Part shown: one piece after another, positions 58,582 through 64,000 of the stretch
How the letters are laid out: every line of letters begins with the position of its first letter
Numbering within the stretch: position 1 is the stretch's first letter
Assembly: GCF_000718555.1 (NCBI RefSeq)
Contig: NZ_JOAN01000014.1
Coordinates: 1 to 64,000 of the forward strand
Length of the DNA stretch: 64,000 nt
Source: Micromonospora chokoriensis
Lineage (GTDB): Bacteria; Actinomycetota; Actinomycetes; Mycobacteriales; Micromonosporaceae
Direction: 5' to 3'
Position numbers and translations under genes: made by a program
The notes under the pieces: generated by a model
Database searches by the model: none
The model's input: the letters and a program-made list of their open reading frames with translations, nothing else
What the model was told of the DNA's origin: nothing

Positions 58582-59373
58582 TCAGCGGAGCCGAGTGAGC
58601 AGGATCCGGCCGCCCTCGTAGACGCCGCCGTCGATGGCGATGACTCTGTCGTCGGCGTACCGCAGCGCACTGGTGACATCCTTCGGCGCCACACCGAAGT
58701 GCTTGGTGAGGGTGCTGTGGCCATGGACGAGCACGGTGCCCCCGAGCGTGCGCAGCATCATCGACACCCGATCGTCGGGGTTCGCCAGCGCGGCGTCACG
58801 AAAGGCACCCCGATCGCTCATCCGGCCACAGAAGTCCAGCCACGCCGCGGGGTCGCTGGAGCCGAGAGCCGTGGTGACCGCCGCGTTCACGGTGGCCACA
58901 CTGGATCCCAGTTCCAGGTATCGGTCCGTGTCGGAGTGCACGAGCAGGAACCCGTCGACGACCGCGACCGCAGGCAGACACGTCATCCACTCGACATGCT
59001 GTGGCGTCAGCCGGTGTAGGTCCTTGTCACGTCCGCCGAACCGGGCCCAGCCACCGCGGAACCCGCCGGGCTCGTCCCACCCGGCAACGGGCCTGGTGCC
59101 GAACCGGTGCGCGGCGAGCAACTGCACCTCGTGGTTGCCCAGCAGCGCCCCGACGTGGCCGCCCGCAGCGCTTGCGGAGACGGCCAGCCGCTGGATGTCG
59201 TCGATGACGCCGATACCGTCCGGGCCGCGATCGACGTAGTCGCCGAGCAGCCACAACCGCGCGCCACCCCCGGACCAGTGCCCAGCGTGGTCGACGAGCC
59301 CGGCCTCACGAAGTGGCTCCCAGAACTCAGACCGGTGACCGTGGATGTCCGCCGCCACGTACAACGGCGTCAT
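58582..59373 (-). CDS. Calcineurin-like metallophosphoesterase
   Basis: The 263-residue product shows the metallophosphoesterase signature in order: YVAADIHGH (Asp-x-His), LLGDYVDRGPDG, LLGNHEVQLL, then VLVHSDTDR and VHGHSTLTKHFG (the terminal GH-x-H). These residues bind the two metal ions. It is a PPP-type phosphatase, possibly acting on diadenosine polyphosphates or phosphoproteins. Its start overlaps the stop of the small upstream gene by ATGA. Confidence 0.9.
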   Translation of the reverse strand: MTPLYVAADIHGHRSEFWEPLREAGLVDHAGHWSGGGARLWLLGDYVDRGPDGIGVIDDIQRLAVSASAAGGHVGALLGNHEVQLLAAHRFGTRPVAGWDEPGGFRGGWARFGGRDKDLHRLTPQHVEWMTCLPAVAVVDGFLLVHSDTDRYLELGSSVATVNAAVTTALGSSDPAAWLDFCGRMSDRGAFRDAALANPDDRVSMMLRTLGGTVLVHGHSTLTKHFGVAPKDVTSALRYADDRVIAIDGGVYEGGRILLTRLR

Positions 59374-59525
59374 GCCGCTGCCACCGGGTCACGCAGCGAT
59401 TCACAGAAGTCACCGAGAGGGCCACCACGCACCCGATACCCGGCGGACATCTCCTCCTTGGTCCGGTCCATCAGCACGTCCCGGTCGGCGGCCAACCGCC
59501 GCATCATGTCGTCGAGCGTCACCAT
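59370..59525 (-). CDS. Small protein (51 residues) coupled to the phosphoesterase
   Basis: ATG 59525 opens a frame of 51 codons whose stop overlaps the phosphoesterase start (ATGA). The product starts MVTLDDMMRRLAADRDVLMDR, a likely amphipathic helix, and ends DFCESLRDPVAAA. The overlap and same strand indicate translational coupling. Function is unknown; it may be an inhibitor or partner of the phosphatase. Confidence 0.55.
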   Translation of the reverse strand: MVTLDDMMRRLAADRDVLMDRTKEEMSAGYRVRGGPLGDFCESLRDPVAAA

Positions 59526-59609
59526 GGCCGCCACGGTAGAGGTACTCCCGGCGAACGGGCCAAGCGTCGCCGATCCCGCATCGCTCGGCCCTTGCGGAGA
59601 CCGGGTAGT

Positions 59610-60122
59610 TCAAGGGGCGTAGACCAGGTCCATCGTGTCGGTGTGCTCGGACCAGCGCAGGTCGAGACGCCAGCAACCGGCCTGGGGCAGGTCGATGATC
59701 GACGGACCGGGGCCGCCGGCGACCTCCCGGATCACCCGGGTGTCGGTGCCGTCCAGCCTGGCGGTGATGACCATGGTTGCCGGTGCGGTCGGGTCGGGTG
59801 AGGTCGTGGCGGCGCGGGCCACCCAGAGGATCTTGTTGTTCGACCCGTCCGTCCGGACCTGCCGCAGCGGATGGGCGAAGAGCACCGCCACGATGTCACC
59901 CTTCGCGCCGAATACGTGCGGAACGCGTGCGTCCCCGCTGAATCCGGCGTCCGCCCAGTCCGGCAGCGCCCCCGTCTCGACCCGCGCCGCACAGCCCGCC
60001 GGAGCGCTCGCCGTCGTGGCGGTAGCGCCCGTCGGTGCGGCCGACCCGCCACTTGTCGTGGTGGTGCACCCCGCCAGCAGAACCACCGAGGATGCCAGCG
60101 TCAACCTGCCCCAGGAACCCAT
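59610..60122 (-). CDS. Lipoprotein of unknown function
   Basis: The 170-residue product (ATG 60122, with GGAAGGGG upstream) has a signal peptide GSWGRLTLASSVVLLAGC ending in a lipobox (LAGC) and a Thr/Ser-rich linker. A C-terminal domain of about 120 residues contains two Cys (PAGCAARVE, PQAGCWRLDLRW) and a beta-sandwich feel. The end CWRLDLRWSEHTDTMDLVY resembles the C-terminal strands of bacterial lipoproteins of the DUF domain class. Ligand unknown. Confidence 0.75.
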   Translation of the reverse strand: MGSWGRLTLASSVVLLAGCTTTTSGGSAAPTGATATTASAPAGCAARVETGALPDWADAGFSGDARVPHVFGAKGDIVAVLFAHPLRQVRTDGSNNKILWVARAATTSPDPTAPATMVITARLDGTDTRVIREVAGGPGPSIIDLPQAGCWRLDLRWSEHTDTMDLVYAP

Positions 60123-60190
60123 CTCGCCCCTTCCGGTACGCCTCGACGACTCGTCGCACCTCTCCGACACCGCCCGAGCCCGTCAGGTTC

Positions 60191-60901
60191 CTAGCGCAGT
60201 GAGCGCGCGATCTCGATCGCCTCGGCCTTGCTGAGGACGCCTTCGAGCCGGTAGCTCGCGTCGTCGTCCTGCCAGATCAGGGTCGAGGCGGCCAGGCGGG
60301 CGGTCTCCCTGCGGACCTCGCCGGCCCGGTCCACGTACGACAACACGTGTGGGCCGTCGACCCAGACGGCGAAGTCGCCGTTGACCTGGACCCACTCGGC
60401 TCCCGGTGGGGTGACCTCCTTGTGGAAGGCCAGGTCGAGACGACCGTCGAACGCGTCGACGCGCAGCGCGCCACCGTCGTAGAGCAGCGTCGCCACCCGA
60501 CACCTACCGGCGGCGTCTGGATCGGCGATGAGCACCTGCTCGGGCGGGCCCAGCTTCGCCGGTTGGCGGATCGGAAACCGTACCGCACGCTGTGCCTCGT
60601 CCAGGGCGACGGCCCGCTGCCCGGGAAACGGTGACGCGGTGCCGCCGGGCAGCCTCGGGGTGGGCGAGGTGGCGATGCTGACACCCGCGAAGCGCAGCAG
60701 CCCCGCGACGGCATCGGCGACGGCGGCCCGCGTCGGTGGCACCACCGCCACGACCAGGGCGACAAGCGCCGCCGCGACGAGCGGGCGCCACCGGCGCGCG
60801 GGCTTGTCGAGCCGTACGCGGACGCGGGCGGTCACGTCGGGCGGATCGGGCGTCTCCAGCCAGGCGGACAGGTCACGCAGTTCCCGTTCGAGGTCAGCCA
60901 T
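60191..60901 (-). CDS. Membrane-anchored anti-sigma-factor-like protein
   Basis: The 236-residue product starts with a short cytoplasmic helix rich in Glu/Leu (MADLERELRDLSAWLETPDPP). One membrane helix (PLVAAALVALVVAVVPP) follows, then an extracytoplasmic domain of about 150 residues. The ATG lies inside the end of the ECF sigma gene (eight-base overlap), the typical place for its anti-sigma partner. It lacks the zinc-binding HxxxCxxC motif, so it is a non-ZAS type or an accessory of the sigma factor. Confidence 0.75.
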   Translation of the reverse strand: MADLERELRDLSAWLETPDPPDVTARVRVRLDKPARRWRPLVAAALVALVVAVVPPTRAAVADAVAGLLRFAGVSIATSPTPRLPGGTASPFPGQRAVALDEAQRAVRFPIRQPAKLGPPEQVLIADPDAAGRCRVATLLYDGGALRVDAFDGRLDLAFHKEVTPPGAEWVQVNGDFAVWVDGPHVLSYVDRAGEVRRETARLAASTLIWQDDDASYRLEGVLSKAEAIEIARSLR

Positions 60902-61448
60902 GCCGGACCTCCGCAGGGTCGAGTAGGTTGCGAAGCTTCGCCAGCGCCCGGGAGGTGCGCGACTTCACCGTGCCCCGGGGCCAGCCCAGAGCCGCCACCG
61001 TCTCCTCCTCGGTGAGGTCGAGGAAGAACCGGCAGACGATCACCTCGCGGTCGCGTACCGGCAGTTGACGCAGGGCCTGCACCAGTGCGGTCCGGCGCTC
61101 CCCGGCGAGGACCGTGTCGATGGCGTCGTCTTCGGTGATCTCGGACGTCGGGTCCGCTGCCGCCGCCCGCAGGACCAACCCGTCGCGCCGGCCCCGGGAT
61201 CGGTGCAGGTTGCGGGTCTCGTTGGCGACGATCGTGAGCAGCCACGACCGGAACGACGAGTCGCCGCGGAACCGGGACAGCTTCCGGTACGCCTTCACGA
61301 ACGCCTCCTGGATGACGTCCTCGGAGTCGGAGCCCGCGCCGAGCAGCACCGCCGTCCGGTACGCGGACGCGGTGTGCCGGGCGACCAGGAGGTCGTACGC
61401 CTCCAGGTCACCTGCCCGAGCGCGGGTGACGAGCGCGTCGTCGTCCAG
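60894..61448 (-). CDS. ECF RNA polymerase sigma factor with an apparent CTG start
   Basis: The in-frame reading gives 184 residues starting at CTG 61448: DDDALVTRARAGDLEAYDLLVARH (region 2.1), then YRKLSRFRGDSSFRSWLLTIVANETRNLHRSRGRR (region 2.2-2.4), and LPVRDREVIVCRFFLDLTEEETVAALGWPRGTVKSRTSRALAKLR (region 4). In frame there is no ATG, GTG or TTG between the upstream stop (TGA) and this CTG, while GGAGG sits at the right distance. The next GTG (61349) would delete part of region 2. Confidence 0.85.
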   Translation of the reverse strand: MDDDALVTRARAGDLEAYDLLVARHTASAYRTAVLLGAGSDSEDVIQEAFVKAYRKLSRFRGDSSFRSWLLTIVANETRNLHRSRGRRDGLVLRAAAADPTSEITEDDAIDTVLAGERRTALVQALRQLPVRDREVIVCRFFLDLTEEETVAALGWPRGTVKSRTSRALAKLRNLLDPAEVRHG

Positions 61449-61595
61449 GGCAGACCTCCGTTCGGATCACACTCATGACACCGCCCACCCGCCGTGGGTT
61501 CCACCCGACGCTGGTCAGCTGTCTCCCACCCGGCGCGCAGCCTATTTCCAGGAATCCGTGCTGCACTTCAGGGGCGTCGAGGGAAGGGGCGGGGC

Positions 61596-61931
61596 ATGAG
61601 CTGGTTCAATCGCCGGTCACGGGGTGTCGAGGCGACCCCGACGAAGCTGGACCGGGAGGCGACCCGCGACGACCTCGCGGCGCTGGAGGCGTTCGTCGCC
61701 ACTCGGCGCGGGGTGGAGTTCTACCTGGAACCGGAGACCACCGCGACGGACACCACAGTGGTGGCGATCGCCCACGACGGCGAGTGGATCCGGCGTCGTA
61801 CCGGCACGCCTCGCGCGGCCGGGGCCATCGCCCGCAAGCACGCGGTGCCGTTGTACGAGGCGGCGCGCACCGGCTACCCGGAACGCATGCGGACCTGGAG
61901 CCGAGCCCACCCGGAGCGCCACGCCCGCTGA
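61596..61931 (+). CDS. Small conserved-looking protein of unknown function
   Basis: The 111-residue product starts at an ATG with GAAGGGG upstream. It is basic, with an N-terminal MSWFNRRSRG, a middle beta region (GVEFYLEPETTATDTTVVAIAHDGEWIRRR) and a helical end (AAGAIARKHAVPLYEAARTGYPERMR). The pattern of a 'T..VAIA.DGEW..R' segment is common in small Actinobacterial proteins of unknown function. No signal peptide is seen. It lies opposite the sigma gene, with a divergent promoter region between. Confidence 0.65.
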   Translation: MSWFNRRSRGVEATPTKLDREATRDDLAALEAFVATRRGVEFYLEPETTATDTTVVAIAHDGEWIRRRTGTPRAAGAIARKHAVPLYEAARTGYPERMRTWSRAHPERHAR

Positions 61932-62080
61932 TCGGGGCGTCGATGACCCAGCTCAACAGCCGCCGTTGCGGCGAGCGGCAACCGCACGCTAGGGCATCTT
62001 CGCAGGTCAATCTGGTGAGGGTGGCCGGGCGACGCCGAGGTCTGCGTTGACCGCCGGCGCGGCTATGTGGCAGCATTCGC

Positions 62081-62232
62081 GGCCTGACGGCAGTGAAGGA
62101 AGTCGGTGCGAATCCGACGCGGTCCCGCCACTGTCACCGGGGAGTGATCCCCCCTCGTGAGTCACGGCCGTGTGTCTGCGGTTGGAAGGCCGGGGGAGAG
62201 CGTCGATCCGGAAGCCAGGATACTTCGGCCGT
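62081..62232 (+). ncRNA. Cobalamin (AdoCbl) riboswitch
   Basis: The sequence contains the conserved parts of the cobalamin riboswitch: GTCGGTGCGAATCCGAC (a hairpin near 62102-62117), GCGGTCCCGCCACTGT (62119-62134), a variable domain and GAAGCCAGGA at 62211-62220, followed by the closing stem. Placement upstream of cobN fits: high cobalamin should repress the downstream genes. Boundaries are approximate. Confidence 0.92.
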
Positions 62233-62271
62233 CGGATGTACCCCAGGGCGTGGACACCCGAGGAGGACCCG

Positions 62272-62346
62272 ATGACGCACGGCGTCTCATTCATCGACGA
62301 TCATCGTCACATCGCGCTGCAGGTCGCTGGCTTCCGGTACCGCTGA
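62272..62346 (+). CDS. 24-codon leader ORF between riboswitch and cobN
   Basis: ATG 62272 is preceded by GAGGAGGAC and reads MTHGVSFIDDHRHIALQVAGFR to TGA at 62346. The peptide has three His and several hydrophobic residues. It sits after the riboswitch and before a hairpin and cobN, so it may be a regulatory leader or a small metal-related peptide. The good ribosome-binding site is the main reason to list it. Confidence 0.5.
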   Translation: MTHGVSFIDDHRHIALQVAGFRYR

Positions 62347-62385
62347 GCGGGCCGTCGTACCGGCGTACCCACCCGCATCGTCCCG

Positions 62386-62413
62386 GACGCCCCCGTGTGG
62401 GGGCGGGGGCGTC
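62386..62413 (+). terminator. GC-rich hairpin upstream of cobN
   Basis: GACGCCCCC (62386-62394) pairs perfectly with GGGGGCGTC (62405-62413) over a ten-base loop. There is no T-run, so it is not a canonical terminator. It lies 18 bases before the cobN start and might influence translation or act in attenuation with the leader ORF. Confidence 0.5.
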
Positions 62414-62430
62414 ACTCTCCGGAGCCTGCC

Positions 62431-64000
62431 GTGCGCATCCTGCTGCTCTCCACCGCCGACACCGATCTGCTGGCCGCCCGCGCCAGCGGCGCCGACTATC
62501 GATTGGCCAACCCCGCACGAGTCACCGCCGAGGAGGTGCCCGCCCTGCTCGACGGGGTCGCCCTCGTCGTCGTACGCCTGCTCGGGGGTCGGCAGGCGTG
62601 GCCGGACGGCCTCGCCGCGGTGCTCGCCACCGGCGTGCCGACGGTCGTGCTCGGCGGCGAGGCGCTACCCGACGCGGAGCTGATGGCCATCTCCACCGTG
62701 CCGTCCGGAGTCGTCACCCAGGCGCTGGCGTACCTGGTCGAGGGTGGTCCGGAGAACCTGGGGCAGTTGTCCCGGTTCCTCTCCGACACGGTGCTGCTCA
62801 CCGGCGAGGGGTTCGCCCCGCCCGCACCCACCCCGGCGTACGGCGTGCACGGCGACCACCCGACCGACCCGGACCGCCCGACCGTGGGGATCGTCTTCTA
62901 CCGGGCGCACGCCCTCGCCGGCAACACCGGTTTCGTCGACGTGCTCGCGGACGCGGTCCACAAAGCCGGTGGCAACCCGCTGCCGATCTTCTGTGGCTCG
63001 CTGCGCGGGCTGACCGCGGGCGCCGGCCCTCTCGGGCTCTTCGCTCGCTGTGACGCGCTGCTGGTCACGGTGCTCGCAGCAGGCGGTGCGGTCGCCGCGG
63101 ACGCCTCCGGTGGCGGCGACGAGGACGCCTGGGACGTCGGCGCCCTGGCCGCCCTGGACGTGCCGATCATCCAGGCGCTCTGCCTCACCAGCACCCGGGC
63201 GCAGTGGGCCGACAGCGACGCCGGGCTTTCCCCATTGGACGCGGCGATGCAGGTGGCCATCCCCGAGTTCGACGGCCGGATCGTCACCGTGCCGTTCTCG
63301 TTCAAGCAGATCGACGCCGACGGCCTCTCGATCTACGCCGCCGACGCCGAGCGGGCCGCCCGGGTCGCCGGGATCGCGGTGCGCCACGCCCGGCTGCGGT
63401 ACGTGCCGAACGCCGACAAGCGGGTCGCCGTGGTGCTCAGCTCCTACCCCACCAAGCATTCCCGGGTCGGCAACGCCGTCGGGTTGGACACCCCGGTCTC
63501 GGCGGTCCGGCTGTTCGCCGCGCTCGCCGACGCCGGCTACGACCTGGGTGACGCGCCACTGCCCGACGACGGCGACGCGCTGATCCACGCGCTGATCGCC
63601 GCCGGTGGGCACGACGTGGAGTGGCTCACCCCGGAGCAGTTGGCCGCCGCCGAGGCCCGGATACCGGGGCAGACATACCAACGCTGGTTCGATCAGGTCC
63701 CGGCCGACCTGCGTGAGCGGATGCGGGAACACTGGGGTGAGCCGCCCGGCGAGCTGTACACCGACGGCGGCGACATCGTGCTGGCCGGGCTGCGCTTCGG
63801 CAACGTGGTGCTGCTGATCCAGCCGCCGCGCGGCTTCGGGGAGAACCCGATCGCCATCTACCACGACCCGGACCTGCCACCCAGCCACCACTACCTCGCC
63901 GCGTACCGCTGGTTGGTCGCGCCGGTCTCCGACGGCGGCTTCGGCGCGGACGCCGTGGTGCACCTGGGCAAGCACGGCACCCTGGAATGGTTGCCCGGCA
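62431..64000 (+). CDS. cobN: Cobaltochelatase subunit CobN, 5' part (runs off the right edge)
   Basis: The frame opens with GTG 62431 after GGAG and runs to the edge, giving 523 codons. The start MRILLLSTADTDLLAARASGA is typical of CobN. TVGIVFYRAHALAGNTGFVD, VIIQALCLTST-type segments, VPFSFKQID, RVAVVLSSYPTKHSRVGNAVGLDTP, and GLRFGNVVLLIQPPRGFGENP, AVVHLGKHGTLEWLPG are family motifs. CobN is the large ATP-dependent subunit that inserts cobalt into hydrogenobyrinic acid diamide in aerobic cobalamin synthesis. The riboswitch upstream fits feedback control. Confidence 0.95.
   Translation, partial: MRILLLSTADTDLLAARASGADYRLANPARVTAEEVPALLDGVALVVVRLLGGRQAWPDGLAAVLATGVPTVVLGGEALPDAELMAISTVPSGVVTQALAYLVEGGPENLGQLSRFLSDTVLLTGEGFAPPAPTPAYGVHGDHPTDPDRPTVGIVFYRAHALAGNTGFVDVLADAVHKAGGNPLPIFCGSLRGLTAGAGPLGLFARCDALLVTVLAAGGAVAADASGGGDEDAWDVGALAALDVPIIQALCLTSTRAQWADSDAGLSPLDAAMQVAIPEFDGRIVTVPFSFKQIDADGLSIYAADAERAARVAGIAVRHARLRYVPNADKRVAVVLSSYPTKHSRVGNAVGLDTPVSAVRLFAALADAGYDLGDAPLPDDGDALIHALIAAGGHDVEWLTPEQLAAAEARIPGQTYQRWFDQVPADLRERMREHWGEPPGELYTDGGDIVLAGLRFGNVVLLIQPPRGFGENPIAIYHDPDLPPSHHYLAAYRWLVAPVSDGGFGADAVVHLGKHGTLEWLPG

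Noticed and set aside
61448..61480. ATG of another frame upstream of the sigma factor as its start
   Set aside because: The ATG near 61475 is out of frame with region 2 and would not produce the sigma domain.

Overview
The window is high-GC actinobacterial DNA. GC-rich third codon positions, frequent GTG starts, a BTAD/SARP-type regulator, a Tat substrate, an MptB/GT87 mannosyltransferase pair and ATGA/GTGA gene overlaps point to Micromonosporaceae, most likely Micromonospora or a close relative. I see no tRNA, rRNA, CRISPR array, insertion sequence, integrase, terminase or capsid gene.

Layout. (1) 1-4550: the 5' part of an unknown gene, two GT-C mannosyltransferases, and a secreted guanyl-type RNase followed by a barstar-like inhibitor gene. 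(2) 4865-21456, plus strand: a 14-gene contractile tail-like locus. Its order resembles a myophage tail: sheath, tube, small gene, very large protein, candidate nuclease, gpU-like, unknown, spike, PAAR-like tip, gp25-like, baseplate J-like, large wedge-like protein, and a protein ending in helix-hairpin-helix repeats. A SARP-like regulator follows. (3) 22595-24963: a Tat-exported FAD oxidase and an HD alarmone-hydrolase-like protein. (4) 25056-38016: a divergent hexuronate-type sugar acid locus. The minus arm encodes UxaC, a UxuB-like reductase, an enolase-superfamily dehydratase and two Gfo/Idh/MocA oxidoreductases. The plus arm encodes a LacI regulator, an ABC sugar importer, a DUF624 membrane protein and a DUF6807 protein. 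Matching TGCAAA/TTTGCA-type operators sit at both divergent promoters. (5) 38176-51539, minus strand: a second, classical actinobacterial extracellular contractile injection system (eCIS), with sheath, tube, disordered linker, LysM/tube protein, VgrG-like spike, gp25, a baseplate J protein fused to a beta-propeller, a tail protein I-like protein and several membrane-anchored accessory proteins. (6) 51687-61931: housekeeping and accessory genes, namely an LppM-like lipoprotein, Nudix, FUSC-like protein, LacI and MFS pair, aldo/keto reductase, metallophosphoesterase with a 51-residue partner, and an ECF sigma factor with a membrane anti-sigma-like protein. (7) 62081-64000: a cobalamin riboswitch, a 24-codon leader ORF, a hairpin, and the 5' part of cobN.

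The most unusual content is the presence of two unrelated-looking contractile machines separated by a uronate locus. The first carries a candidate PD-(D/E)XK nuclease and a 1077-residue protein with hydrophobic segments in the tape-measure position. The second carries a baseplate/propeller fusion and a membrane protein with an HExxH motif. Neither locus shows a recognisable AAA+ ATPase inside this window. All assignments come from reading motifs and gene order; no database search was run.
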